DNA of 53,399 bases, taken from the NCBI GenBank assembly GCA_947585795.1, contig CANPXG010000010.1, forward strand, positions 1 to 53,399, read 5' to 3'. The translations under genes and the position numbers were made by a program. Shown piece by piece: positions 25,874-35,127 of the stretch. Position 1 is the stretch's first letter. Every line of letters starts with the position of its first letter. Source of the stretch: an uncultured Clostridia bacterium (GTDB taxonomy: Bacteria > Bacillota > Clostridia > UBA1381). The notes below the pieces were generated by a model, which was not told the origin of the DNA, did not search any database, and saw only the letters and a list, made by a program, of their open reading frames with translations.

Positions 25874-26872
25874 CTACTTCACGTCCAGTGAGCTGATACC
25901 CTTTAGCACGATCCGTATTGCTCCGTCACTGTCGCGTTCCGTTTCGAAGCAGTCCGCATACAGACCGTGCGGGAATTTTATCTCAAACCCGTTATCCGTT
26001 ATTACCTTGACTTTCTCGTTCGCCTTTTTAACCGTATAGTCGTCAATGGGGAGCTTATCATCACCGTCCGTAACAAGTCCTGCGCCTATTGCCATGTCAA
26101 CAAACTCTTTCTTCTCGCCGTAGCTCTCAAAGATATTCGCGGATATTGTGTCAAGGCTATACGTCTTATCCTTACTCCCCGATTGCGCCGTTATTATGTT
26201 CTGCATGGTGTCTTTCAGCTTGACGTTACTCCTGAGCGCATCCGTAGATACCTTGCGTATCAGTTTCTTTATGCTCGTATCGGCTTGTTTGCTCGATACG
26301 CTCACATTCTCACATTCGAGAACCAGCTCCGACATGACATCTACTCGCTCGCCGTCTATCGGGTATGTCTTGCTCGCATACTCTATGCCGAAGTCGTCCT
26401 CGTTTATAACGGCAAACTCTTTCACGGTCTGATTATTCGGCAGTAACGCCGTATTGATTGATATGGTATTGCCGTTATCTATTACGTTATGCACATACCC
26501 TGTCTTGCGGTCGAGGTTCAGAATGACTATGTACTTACCGCCCTGTATCTCTACCTCGGCTATAACCACGTCCATACCGCCCGCTTTCTCGTACCCTGCC
26601 ATGCCGTCATATATCCGCTTCGCTATTTGACAGGACAACGCTATAAATCCGATTTCGCCCTTCTTGTAATCTGCCAGTGCGACCTTGCAGCCGCTGTTGC
26701 TCATGAACTCTGCGCGTTTCTTATTGGAACTGTTTATCACCTTTGTCACCTGTGCTGTGATGTATAGGTATATGTTCGTGTCGGTTATGTCCAGTTCCTT
26801 ATCAGACCATATCATTGTCCCCGCGTTCATCTCGCATATGTGCAATATCGCCCTTTCTACTCTTATCATCAT
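25874..26872 (-). CDS. NA37/YejK-type nucleoid-associated protein
   Basis: 332 aa, the normal length for the 37-kDa nucleoid-associated family. Family features: start VERAILHICEMNAGTMIWSDKELD, the middle GFIALSCQIAKRIYDG and FVDMAIGAGLV, and a C-terminal DNA-binding-type region. E. coli YejK binds DNA and topoisomerase IV; phage and plasmid members may protect or organise element DNA. RBS AAAGGAG. Lies 17 bp downstream of the zinc-ribbon gene. Confidence 0.75.
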   Translation of the reverse strand: MMIRVERAILHICEMNAGTMIWSDKELDITDTNIYLYITAQVTKVINSSNKKRAEFMSNSGCKVALADYKKGEIGFIALSCQIAKRIYDGMAGYEKAGGMDVVIAEVEIQGGKYIVILNLDRKTGYVHNVIDNGNTISINTALLPNNQTVKEFAVINEDDFGIEYASKTYPIDGERVDVMSELVLECENVSVSSKQADTSIKKLIRKVSTDALRSNVKLKDTMQNIITAQSGSKDKTYSLDTISANIFESYGEKKEFVDMAIGAGLVTDGDDKLPIDDYTVKKANEKVKVITDNGFEIKFPHGLYADCFETERDSDGAIRIVLKGISSLDVK

Positions 26873-26889
26873 CGTTCTCTCCTTTCTGT

Positions 26890-27117
26890 TTATATCATCT
26901 GTTCAACAAAAGCTTTCGGGAGTTTCACATCGCCCGATTTGCTCTTGCAATACTTACACTCGTGTACTTGCCCTCTCAGCATACGAACGTCTACGTCCTG
27001 CTCTCTGCCACAGCTCAAGCATACACACCTATACTTATGATGCCGATGCTTATCCGCACCTAAGTCTTTCTTTACCTCTAAACAACCAAACCGATTACCT
27101 ATCTCTACTTTACTCAT
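26890..27117 (-). CDS. Small zinc-ribbon protein
   Basis: 75 aa with two cysteine pairs, CVCLSCG and CKYC, separated by about 20 residues, forming a four-cysteine zinc ribbon. The KHRHHKYRC stretch is basic. Similar small ribbons in phages and mobile elements bind nucleic acid or act as adaptors. AAAGGGG precedes the ATG. Exact family not recognised. Confidence 0.65.
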   Translation of the reverse strand: MSKVEIGNRFGCLEVKKDLGADKHRHHKYRCVCLSCGREQDVDVRMLRGQVHECKYCKSKSGDVKLPKAFVEQMI

Positions 27118-27305
27118 CGTTTACTGTCCCCTTTCTGTCCGTGTTTTTACTGTCCCTATTCTGTACTGAACTGTCATCTACCGGCTTTGCTCTGTTCTGC
27201 TTATGCTTTGCTTCGCTCCGCACAGGTAGGGAAAATAAAATTTTTATTTTATTTATTTTATTTTTTATTTTTTTATTTCCCTATTTTAATTTTTTATTTC
27301 TTATT
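27118..27305. repeat. Direct repeats next to an extreme A/T tract
   Basis: TTTACTGTCCC occurs at 27120-27130 and 27146-27156, with a third CTGTCC at 27135. At 27232-27300 the plus strand is almost only T and A (runs of TTTTATTT). The tract sits between the winged-helix gene and the zinc-ribbon gene. It may be a promoter region or a DNA-unwinding/origin segment; nothing here decides. Confidence 0.4.
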
Positions 27306-28508
27306 TAATATATAATAACTCACTCTGTCCTTCGGCATGATACGCTCGTAATAGTCCTGTTGGTGTGGGTAGCAGATGATAACCACATTAACAGATTTTT
27401 GATAGCTTAGATTGCGATACAAATACTGGATACGGCACAAGTCCATGTCAGTGCCTATATACGCAGGTGTACCGTCATAGTCAAGCTCCGTGATAGGTGA
27501 GTATGTGCTCTGGAATGAACTGTCAAGGCTAAGTAGTTTGTCCCGTATCTTTATACGATAGTTATCCTCGTAGGTAAGTATCTCTTTAAGTATTGGTAGG
27601 TTTGCGGACTGGATGGGTACAGCGTACAGGTGCTTAAATATTCGCGCTAATCGTCTATCCATAAACTGTTCTTGGTCTTGCCCCATACGGTCTTTAAGAC
27701 TGTTAAATACTTTCCCAAACTCTCTGCCGTTCTTGCAAAATACTATACCGTTGCTTAGTTCGTTGCTTACGCCTATACCTTGCATACGCAGCATGGTACT
27801 GACTGATAACTGTGCTCTCTCTACTGCTTTTGCTTGGAATACTGTCCCGTTCGGATTGGACGCGTAGATGATATAAGGTATTGAACAGTTAAGCAATAGA
27901 CCGATGTGCGTTGAGAATTTGTACTGTGCTACCTCGTCTTGATTGAGTGTGAAGTTGTCGTGTATAGTTCTTGAGTGATAATATCGTGTTACTGTGTTGA
28001 GTGCATTTGCTATTTGGGTACTGTTTATGGGCTTATCTTGGGCTATACTGTACTGTCTTTTCGCCTTTTCTATCATGTCTATAAAGTACAGTGTGTCTGT
28101 TGCCTTTTTATTCTCTTGTTCTGCCGTTTCTATGCCGATTGACTTGAACATCAATGACGCTGATATGCTTTTAAGATATTTCTGTATTGTATCGTTATTG
28201 GTTATGTCCGTTATGCGAAATCTCGGCACAGGATTTGGTAAGAATGGAATGTAGCTATCGTTTGGATAGTTATCTATAAGCCACTGAACCCCTTGACGTG
28301 TGATTGATATGTATTGAATGGTGTATTTACGGTTGTTTGACCGTATAGGCAAGTCTTTACGTTTTATATATCCTTGACGTGTTAATATGGATATGTAATT
28401 ACCTACCTGTGAAGTGCCACCCAATACCGCTTTTATAGTTTGGGAAAGTGCTATACCGTTGTCCATAAGACACATTAAAATGTTGTATTTTATGTGTGAT
28501 TTAGACAT
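27294..28508 (-). CDS. Winged-helix protein of unknown function
   Basis: 404 aa from the ATG at 28508 (AAAGGAG 8 nt upstream); the frame is open to 28556. Residues about 1-75 (SHIKYNILMCLMDNGIALSQ, TRQGYIKRKDLP) form a winged helix, like those of plasmid replication-relaxation and transfer regulators. The rest (about 120-400) is mixed alpha/beta with a possible nucleotide-fold end (VNVVIICYPHQQDYYERI). A role in replication or relaxosome control of the element is a guess from position and domain. Confidence 0.6.
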   Translation of the reverse strand: MSKSHIKYNILMCLMDNGIALSQTIKAVLGGTSQVGNYISILTRQGYIKRKDLPIRSNNRKYTIQYISITRQGVQWLIDNYPNDSYIPFLPNPVPRFRITDITNNDTIQKYLKSISASLMFKSIGIETAEQENKKATDTLYFIDMIEKAKRQYSIAQDKPINSTQIANALNTVTRYYHSRTIHDNFTLNQDEVAQYKFSTHIGLLLNCSIPYIIYASNPNGTVFQAKAVERAQLSVSTMLRMQGIGVSNELSNGIVFCKNGREFGKVFNSLKDRMGQDQEQFMDRRLARIFKHLYAVPIQSANLPILKEILTYEDNYRIKIRDKLLSLDSSFQSTYSPITELDYDGTPAYIGTDMDLCRIQYLYRNLSYQKSVNVVIICYPHQQDYYERIMPKDRVSYYILNKK

Positions 28509-28638
28509 AATTTTTGCTCCTTTCTTTTTTGCTGTTGCGTGGTGTAAATCTATCAAGCTAATCTATCTTCAATAGATTTTCGGTCTTATGCGTTAAAAAT
28601 CCTTAGTAAAAACCTGTGTAAATCCGCTTCTTAACCTT

Positions 28639-28676
28639 GTGAAATTTATGTAGGTGAAAAATTACATAAATTTCAC
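28639..28676. promoter_or_regulatory. 14-bp perfect inverted repeat upstream of the winged-helix gene
   Basis: GTGAAATTTATGTA (28639-28652), a 10-nt centre, and its exact complement TACATAAATTTCAC (28663-28676). It lies about 130 bp upstream of the winged-helix gene and 20 bp past the stop of the next gene, with no U-tract. It may be an operator or an mRNA 3' stem. Confidence 0.5.
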
Positions 28677-28696
28677 GAGTTTTCAAAGGCTGAAAA

Positions 28697-29425
28697 TCAG
28701 AAATTTTGAAGGATTTCTAAGGTTTCGGAATCGGATTTTACTCCACTACTCTTAGGTGTGACTATAACATAGCTGCCGTCAGGTACATCGTCTGTCAGAA
28801 GCGTCGTCATGAACAGTGAACAGTGTACTCCGCTATCCCCATAGCCCGTATAGTCGGATATGACATCAATCAATCGTTTTATGTCATAATTGTCATTGTC
28901 GGGGACTCTAAGCTCACTCATCGCTGTGGGATATATATGGACGATGTGTATCAGCTTGTCACGGATAAGCGGCACATTGACGAGCGAAAGCTTATCGCGC
29001 AATAGGTCTTGGAACACCGAAGAGCGAATACGAGCTTTAACCGGCAGATGTGGTAGTTTCACAGCGAGCATATCATCTGTGGCAAATGCCGATATGAACG
29101 AACTGTCGCACTCAACCGTTACCGTATTCTTCAAATGTGCATCGTACACAGCGTAGAATATGTTGCTGTAATCGTTATATAACTGCTGATACAGCAGCAG
29201 AAACCGTATATAATCGCGAGTTATAAGCTTTTGTATATCTTTGGCGGTCTTATGCCGTTCCTTTGGCAGCATAAATCTGTATGTGCTCGCAAATACTTCA
29301 AGCGTAGGCAATGACTTGCTTATTTCGTTTTGTAGCTGTTCAGCTGTCTTGCCGGTTGCCTTATAGGTATTAACCATGTCGATTATATCCACATCAGCCA
29401 TATTCTGCACAAAATCCTTTGTCAT
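28697..29425 (-). CDS. Element protein of unknown function
   Basis: 242 aa, soluble, no motif I recognise. Helical N-half (DIIDMVNTYKATGKTAEQLQ, DYIRFLLLYQQLYNDYSN) and a beta-rich C-half with SDYTGYGDSGVHCSLFMTTLL. It begins 3 bp after the stop of the gene at 29429-29986, so the two are translated together and may act in one process. Confidence 0.6.
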   Translation of the reverse strand: MTKDFVQNMADVDIIDMVNTYKATGKTAEQLQNEISKSLPTLEVFASTYRFMLPKERHKTAKDIQKLITRDYIRFLLLYQQLYNDYSNIFYAVYDAHLKNTVTVECDSSFISAFATDDMLAVKLPHLPVKARIRSSVFQDLLRDKLSLVNVPLIRDKLIHIVHIYPTAMSELRVPDNDNYDIKRLIDVISDYTGYGDSGVHCSLFMTTLLTDDVPDGSYVIVTPKSSGVKSDSETLEILQNF

Positions 29426-29428
29426 GGC

Positions 29429-29986
29429 TTAGTCCTCCCACTCGTAGTATTTAGGCTTGCCATTCTCGTCGAGAATACAGTAATTATCGAACCCGAACGC
29501 CTTTACCTTGTTTGCCATTTCCTCATCGGGAAGCAGCGCGATATGTATAGTCATATCAACCTCACCCGGTGGGACGATCTGATTACGTTTAGGGATAATC
29601 GACATATTGATAGAATCGAGTGTTTGCCATGTATACACCGTCACATCATAGACGTTGTTGTCCTCGCCTATGATTAGTAGTTGGGACGGATAAGAAACGG
29701 GAAAGAAGTCCCGTACACGCGTTTCACCCATGTGCGCTAAAACCCATGTCGCTGTCGTCATTAGCTTCTGTCCGAAATCAGACTCGTTCACCCATTGTCG
29801 ACGTGTAATTATTCCGCGCTCCCTGTCCATATTGATTTGATTGGTTCGGCTAAGATGTCGTAAACACCAGTCAATGGTATCTACGTCGTGCGTCATACCG
29901 AACATCGTAAAAACCTGATTCTCTTCGACAACCCCAATACGGTTGACGAACTCAAGAATGTTGTTTACTAAAATCGTTGAAATCAT
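29429..29986 (-). CDS. DUF5697-like element protein
   Basis: 185 aa. The start ILVNNILEFVNRIGVVEENQVFTMF and DWCLRHLSRTNQINMDRERGIIT look like a winged-helix domain, followed by a beta-rich half ending GFDNYCILDENGKPKYYE. This resembles DUF5697 proteins of Bacillota conjugative elements; identification is from memory and tentative. It is the first gene after the ACGTT repeat cluster, so it likely heads the accessory operon running to int. Confidence 0.55.
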   Translation of the reverse strand: MISTILVNNILEFVNRIGVVEENQVFTMFGMTHDVDTIDWCLRHLSRTNQINMDRERGIITRRQWVNESDFGQKLMTTATWVLAHMGETRVRDFFPVSYPSQLLIIGEDNNVYDVTVYTWQTLDSINMSIIPKRNQIVPPGEVDMTIHIALLPDEEMANKVKAFGFDNYCILDENGKPKYYEWED

Positions 29987-30005
29987 AGCTATTTGTCCTT
30001 TCTTA

Positions 30006-30097
30006 ACGTATATAAAACGTTTAATAAACGCTTTGTATACGTTTTAATAAACGTTTTGATTACCGATAAACGTTTTTAACACGTTTAATGCACGTTC
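30006..30097. repeat. Phased ACGTT repeat cluster (iteron- or operator-like)
   Basis: ACGTA/ACGTT cores start at 30006, 30017, 30039, 30051, 30070, 30081 and 30092, mostly spaced by one or two helical turns. Two 22-bp units, ACGTTTAATAAACGCTTTGTAT split at 30017-30038 and the related copy at 30039-30060, are nearly the same. It fills the gap between the VirB4-like gene and the DUF5697-like gene. Confidence 0.65.
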
Positions 30098-30108
30098 ATA
30101 AATTATTT

Positions 30109-30144
30109 TTTCATCCCACCGCCATATGAAACGGTGGGATGAAA
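30109..30144. other. Stable hairpin beside the ACGTT cluster
   Basis: TTTCATCCCACCG (30109-30121), a 10-nt loop, and its complement CGGTGGGATGAAA (30132-30144). It lies 6 bp past the VirB4-like stop. On the minus strand it is followed by A residues, not U, so it is not a classical terminator; on the plus strand T residues precede it. mRNA 3' stem, origin or transfer-origin structure are all possible. Confidence 0.6.
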
Positions 30145-30149
30145 TGTTA

Positions 30150-32672
30150 TTAAGCCTGTCGTTCTTCGCGCTTGCGTGTTGCAATTTCGCGTAACTGGTT
30201 TGAATCGGTTGTAATCAATTCGTCTTCTGTCTTGGATGCTGTTACCTTTATCAGCACATGATTGTTGTTAGCATATAGCAGTCCTTCACCTTTTTGGAAC
30301 TGTACTACCTGTTGCCGTTCTGTGTCGGATAGGTTAAATTCGTTTTGTACAAACTCTGCTTCCTGCTGCTCAAGTTGCATGATAATTTTTATCTTTGCAC
30401 TGTTTACAACACCCTTACCGTATCGACCGTCGTCACGTGAGAAAAAGTCGTTCAGGTCTTGCGTTGAAGCCACCGCACTACCGCCATAGCTACGGATAAG
30501 TTTAAAGATTTCGAGTACAAACTCTGCCGTTTCCTCGGATCCTTTTGCACCGATCAACTCCCATACTTCGTCAATGAAAACAACCTTATGCTTTGTTCTG
30601 TCCTCTTTTATTTTATCCCATACATAGTCAAGAACAATAAACATACCTATAGGTATCATTTCCTTCGTCAGCTCCGATACGTCCAAGACAATATATTTAT
30701 TGTCCAAGTTGACGTTAGTCTGAGCATTGAAAGATGATGCTGAACCGGTAATATACCGTAGCAATATGCTGTATAGGCGGTTTGTTTTTTCACCCATTCG
30801 CTTTAACTCTTCGTGTAGGTCGCCCAGTATCGGCATTGGCTTATACCTCGTCGAATCGTCAGGGTCTATAAGAGATTTGTTGTCAGCCGTTATTCCAAAC
30901 TTTGCGTATGTGTTAACCAACGCTTCGTCCAACAACTGCTTTTCCTCATACGATATATCGGGTATTAACAGCGTAAAAAAGGTGTGAAGCTGTTGAATCT
31001 TACGCGACATGATAGACGCGCTGACAGCCTTTCTACCGTCCAGTATTTCCGACGTTTCAGTGTCCATTTTGCGTATTTCCATGATGTTAATATTTTGTTT
31101 TGAACCGGCACTGATATTGATATACTCACCGCCTATTTCTTCACAGGCTCGTATAAATTCATAGCCTTTATCGGGGGCGATGATAAATACCTGTTTCTGC
31201 TGTTGACGCATACGCATAGCCAAGCATTGCAGTGTATATGTCTTTCCCGCACCCGGTGTACCCATGATAGCCATGTTGGCGTTTTTATATTTTTTTGTAT
31301 CAAACGGATCGAGGAATACCAGCGAATTGTTATTGCGGTTGAGCCCAAGCATAATGCCGTTCTCATCGGTGATTTCGAATGATATGAACGGATATGCAGA
31401 CGCACAATCATGTGTTAAAACATTCCTGCGTGCGCGTCTATAGATAAAGTTGTCCATATAGCATAACGGCAGTGCCATTAAAAACGCTTCCTCTTGCCTA
31501 AACAGGCACGATTTCACACGTATGTCCTGTGTAATAAGGTACGCTTTTACCTCACGCATTTTCCATATAAGCTCTTCGTAGCTATCTGCCATAACCGTAA
31601 GTAAAATGGACATATAGCAAAAATCCTCGCCATTTGATATACCCTGTCGCAGATAATAGCCGGAAGATATGGCATCTCGTACATCGTCGTAGTCGGCAGA
31701 TGTATCATCCATAGTCCGTGCCTTTACCTTGTTAAACCTTAGCGCATATGCCAGTTTTTGTTGGGTAGCCGCTATGTTTTCCTTCTTTATATATAGGTCA
31801 ACATCTATGCCCTCGCCGAGGTTTATAAGATACGACAGCCAGCCCGCTACAGAGGTAGTGTTATACGACTTGGACGGAATGTACGCAAACGCGTAATATG
31901 TCCCGTCTACAACGATATATTTAGGCGATTGCCGCGTATCTATTGTCCTTGGCGACACGAAGTCGGTAAGCGGTATGTATGAGTCCTTTTCGGGGTTATA
32001 GTCCGAATCAGCTATGTAACGTGATATGGTCTCGTACATTTTTATATCAAAGGTCTTGTGCTCACTCTCGTTTTTGCACAGGATTTGGTAAAATATGTCA
32101 AGTATGTCCTTATCGTCTGTGAGTGGACGTACTTCGTTACCGCAGGGCAAAAGCATGTTCTGAATACGCATAGCATAAGTGTTTAGCGACGACTTGATTT
32201 CCGAGAACGTCGCGGACTTTTGCAAGCCGGTCGGTTCTTCATATTCAAAAATAATATAGAACCGACGTGATATGCCCTCTCTCGCGCCAACAGTGGAAAT
32301 AAGATTTATCTGTTCCTCTTGCAATTGCAAGCACTTGTCGTTTTCCTCTGTTTCCATATTGGTGTATATCTTATCGATATAGCTTGACACATCTGCTTTA
32401 CGGGATATAACCTTGAACTGTACCTTGATCGGCATTTGCTTCAACACTCCGGCAAATGACTGTACTATTGCGCTCTGTTCAGATGGCGACCTGAGCAGAA
32501 AATTTATAGGTGTTACCTCAAGGATTTTTATAAATCTCCTGTCGGTCGTTATAATAATCCCGTCAGATATATCACGAATAGGGAGAAATGCCTGTGTGCT
32601 TTGGATTTTCATCAAGCTTTTTTGTTTCTGCTTGATGCCGGCTTTCTTCGCCGTTTTTTCTTCTTTTGCCAT
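30150..32672 (-). CDS. virB4: VirB4/TraE-like conjugation ATPase
   Basis: 840 aa, cytosolic. An N-terminal VirB4 domain (about 30-430) is followed by the P-loop ATPase with Walker A GTPGAGKTYTL near residue 470 and Walker B KVVFIDEVWEL near 700. VirB4 proteins power type IV secretion during conjugation. It is downstream by 6 bp of the PrgI-like gene, the usual pairing in Gram-positive elements. This is the clearest transfer gene in the window. Confidence 0.93.
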   Translation of the reverse strand: MAKEEKTAKKAGIKQKQKSLMKIQSTQAFLPIRDISDGIIITTDRRFIKILEVTPINFLLRSPSEQSAIVQSFAGVLKQMPIKVQFKVISRKADVSSYIDKIYTNMETEENDKCLQLQEEQINLISTVGAREGISRRFYIIFEYEEPTGLQKSATFSEIKSSLNTYAMRIQNMLLPCGNEVRPLTDDKDILDIFYQILCKNESEHKTFDIKMYETISRYIADSDYNPEKDSYIPLTDFVSPRTIDTRQSPKYIVVDGTYYAFAYIPSKSYNTTSVAGWLSYLINLGEGIDVDLYIKKENIAATQQKLAYALRFNKVKARTMDDTSADYDDVRDAISSGYYLRQGISNGEDFCYMSILLTVMADSYEELIWKMREVKAYLITQDIRVKSCLFRQEEAFLMALPLCYMDNFIYRRARRNVLTHDCASAYPFISFEITDENGIMLGLNRNNNSLVFLDPFDTKKYKNANMAIMGTPGAGKTYTLQCLAMRMRQQQKQVFIIAPDKGYEFIRACEEIGGEYINISAGSKQNINIMEIRKMDTETSEILDGRKAVSASIMSRKIQQLHTFFTLLIPDISYEEKQLLDEALVNTYAKFGITADNKSLIDPDDSTRYKPMPILGDLHEELKRMGEKTNRLYSILLRYITGSASSFNAQTNVNLDNKYIVLDVSELTKEMIPIGMFIVLDYVWDKIKEDRTKHKVVFIDEVWELIGAKGSEETAEFVLEIFKLIRSYGGSAVASTQDLNDFFSRDDGRYGKGVVNSAKIKIIMQLEQQEAEFVQNEFNLSDTERQQVVQFQKGEGLLYANNNHVLIKVTASKTEDELITTDSNQLREIATRKREERQA

Positions 32673-32678
32673 TCTCTA

Positions 32679-33563
32679 TCACTCCCCTGTTATAATATCG
32701 AACACATCATCGGTTTCGTCCGTTACGGCTTCCACGTCGATAAACTCCTCGTCGAGCTCATCGTCTTGCTCTTTTACGTCGTTCTCAGCGGGTATTTTGC
32801 CTTCTTTCGCGCTGTTTTCTTCCACCTTATCACTTACCTCATGCGGCTCGTTTTCGGTTTCTGTAGCCTCTGTATCGGCTCCCTGCACTGTTTCTGCTTC
32901 GGTATCATTAGTTTCTTCCGTATCGGATGTGCTAACGGTTTCTTCAGCGGTTTCGGTGTTTTCGCCGCGCCCTTTGCCTTTTTTATTCTTACGTTTACGC
33001 TCTTTCTTAGGCTTCTTCTCTGCTGTTTCGTCAGATGACGTATCGTCCTGTGCTAATAGCTTGTTCTCAGCGGCGGCATAGGACGTATTGACCTCTTCTT
33101 CGTCAAATACAAAGTCCCTGCCCTCTATAAACGTTTCGCCCGTTGACTTATTACGTTTGTTCTCACGCCATGTATCAATGGTTTTTACGATTTTATCTTT
33201 AGGCAGCTCCTGCGACAACACAACCTCAACCGGTCTTACATCTCGTGATCGTGTGTTTGTGTTGTATATCATTATCCGCTTGTTCTTTTTCCACTTTACG
33301 AACTGTTGAAGAAATTCTAACAACGAGCTATCGTTTATGCCGATGATACCCATTATGAAAACAGGCAATACAACGGATATTAGGACGCTCAGTTTTACGG
33401 CAATTGAAGGGTACGGTATGAACCACAACGGGATTCCCACAGCTAATGCTAACGCGACAGCTTCAATGAAATTCCGTGTTTTGAACATACCATTTAATAT
33501 TCTTCCGCCTTCGATAAAATTCTCGGGAATAACATATATGTCCACACCCTCGTTTTTTGCCAT
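32679..33563 (-). CDS. PrgI-like transfer membrane protein with acidic tail
   Basis: 294 aa. Residues about 1-100 match the PrgI/VirB3-like plan: YVIPENFIEGGRIL, then two membrane helices (FIEAVALALAVGIPLWFI and KLSVLISVVLPVFIMGI) and a basic segment (VKWKKNKRIMIY). From about 180 it turns into a low-complexity stretch, first lysine-rich (KKPKKERKRKNKKGKG), then highly acidic with Thr/Glu repeats to the end. The long tail is not part of standard PrgI proteins and may bind partners in the cytosol. Confidence 0.8.
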   Translation of the reverse strand: MAKNEGVDIYVIPENFIEGGRILNGMFKTRNFIEAVALALAVGIPLWFIPYPSIAVKLSVLISVVLPVFIMGIIGINDSSLLEFLQQFVKWKKNKRIMIYNTNTRSRDVRPVEVVLSQELPKDKIVKTIDTWRENKRNKSTGETFIEGRDFVFDEEEVNTSYAAAENKLLAQDDTSSDETAEKKPKKERKRKNKKGKGRGENTETAEETVSTSDTEETNDTEAETVQGADTEATETENEPHEVSDKVEENSAKEGKIPAENDVKEQDDELDEEFIDVEAVTDETDDVFDIITGE

Positions 33564-33597
33564 CGTTCAAACCTCCTCGTATGAATTTTGATGTCAA

Positions 33598-34797
33598 TTA
33601 TGCCTTACGCAAAATCTGACCCATCACAAATCCCCTATCTGTTACCATGTAAGTCGAGAATACGACCCTGTCGCCTGTTTTGGGCGGTTCTGCCATGGTG
33701 TCTATCTTGACATATGATGCCATCGCCGGCATCTTGTACGCGTCGATAAACAGCGTTATTATCGTCTTGCCGGGTGTCTTCTTTGACGCTCTGACAGACG
33801 TAATAATACCCAAGGTTAGCGTGTTGGGCTTAATCTTATCAATGCGGGACTGATACCCTTCAATCTCGGCTTCCTTACCTGATACGACAATGTTTTTAAC
33901 ACTGCCATCGTCGTCAAACTCGATGCTTTTAATAACAACGTTAAATTTGTCCCCAAGCGTATACATATTCGTGGCATTATCCACATATCTATATGTAAGC
34001 TGGTATGTGGAGATTGAAGTGTCTACGCCGCCTACATTTGCAAATACGGCGTGCTGACCTACAGACACGACCGTGGCTTCTGCGACGCTACCCTCAGTTA
34101 TAGCAGGTGCACCATTACGGCTGTGACGTATGTAATTGCGTTCCTCTATACGTGCTAACGCCTGACGACGAGAACCTACTATCAGGTATCCATCTTCATC
34201 ACCTGACGGTGAGCCGTCAATGTTTGTTATAATGAACGGTATCTCGCCGCCCAACAGCTTAGACAGCATTTGACGTTCACGGTGTACGCGCTGTGCATCA
34301 TTAACGACCGTGGAATAGTCCAATGGCGGGTTTTTATACATTTCCTCAATGGGAACGATAACTCTGAACCCTGTCATGTCAACCACGGCAACGACGTGCT
34401 TGTTATCCAGCGTTTCGATCGAGAATATGCGCCCGGTTACAATTCTGCCGTCTTTGTGCGCGCCGCGTAACTGTTCCCAACTCATCAGCGTAGCCTCACG
34501 CTTATCGTTTCTTGCAGCTCGCGTTCTCTCATTCGCAACCATTTCGTTGATGACATCTTTACGCGTCCGTGCGGGTGTTGTGGTTTGCGTCGTTTCCTCT
34601 TCCATCATTATTTTTGTTTTCTTTCTCGTTTTGGGCTTAGGAGCCGCTTTATCCTTTGAATGTTCCGTTTCGGCTTGTTCAAGGATTTCCTCTTGCTCGC
34701 GGTCTTCCTGCGTCACTTCTTCTTGCATTACTTCTTCTTGAATTGTGTTATCCTTTACTGCTTCTTCAACAGCAGTGTTTTTCTTTGTTCTCGGCAT
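33598..34797 (-). CDS. S1-domain-like element protein
   Basis: 399 aa from the ATG at 34797 (AAAGGAG 8 nt upstream). Residues about 1-95 are low-complexity (EEVMQEEVTQEDREQEE, then KPKTRKKTK). The rest contains OB/S1-like beta units: GRIVTGRIFSIETLDNKHVVAVVD, EGSVAEATVVSVGQHAVFANVGG and a third near 340 (LTLGIITSVRASKKTPGKTIITLF). The arrangement is like ribosomal-protein-S1-type RNA-binding proteins. Found just upstream of the PrgI-like gene, so a role in transfer or in translation of the operon is open. Confidence 0.65.
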   Translation of the reverse strand: MPRTKKNTAVEEAVKDNTIQEEVMQEEVTQEDREQEEILEQAETEHSKDKAAPKPKTRKKTKIMMEEETTQTTTPARTRKDVINEMVANERTRAARNDKREATLMSWEQLRGAHKDGRIVTGRIFSIETLDNKHVVAVVDMTGFRVIVPIEEMYKNPPLDYSTVVNDAQRVHRERQMLSKLLGGEIPFIITNIDGSPSGDEDGYLIVGSRRQALARIEERNYIRHSRNGAPAITEGSVAEATVVSVGQHAVFANVGGVDTSISTYQLTYRYVDNATNMYTLGDKFNVVIKSIEFDDDGSVKNIVVSGKEAEIEGYQSRIDKIKPNTLTLGIITSVRASKKTPGKTIITLFIDAYKMPAMASYVKIDTMAEPPKTGDRVVFSTYMVTDRGFVMGQILRKA

Positions 34798-34806
34798 TAT
34801 AATCAC

Positions 34807-35127
34807 TCCTTTGTTTAATACCTTTTATCCCTGTCGCCCGCCTTCTGAAGGGAGCCCTACCGCTTTGTGCTGATAGTAAGAAAGGAACAAGTGGAAATTA
34901 CTTGAAAAAAATACCTATCAGTTTTATTACGACTCCCTTTAAAAGACCGGCGACGTTGTCTTCTTTTCTTTTACTCCGTTGACGTAAGAGCGACGAGATA
35001 ATAACCACCTGCTTTCAAAAGATTTAATTTTCTTCTTTGCCCCTCATATATCACATATCTAAAAATCGCAAAAAAGGCACTTTGGATATAAATTTTTTTA
35101 AAAAATTTATACTTTTTCGCTGATATG
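34807..35127. other. Leader region before the S1-like gene, no gene found
   Basis: About 320 bp without a supported gene. It holds a 25-bp AT palindrome at 35087-35111 (TATAAATTTTTT with its complement), and a second copy of the string AAGGGAGTCG that also occurs in the terminator stem at 35155-35170. A 79-codon frame crosses it but overlaps a real gene end and has no good ribosome site. Confidence 0.4.
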
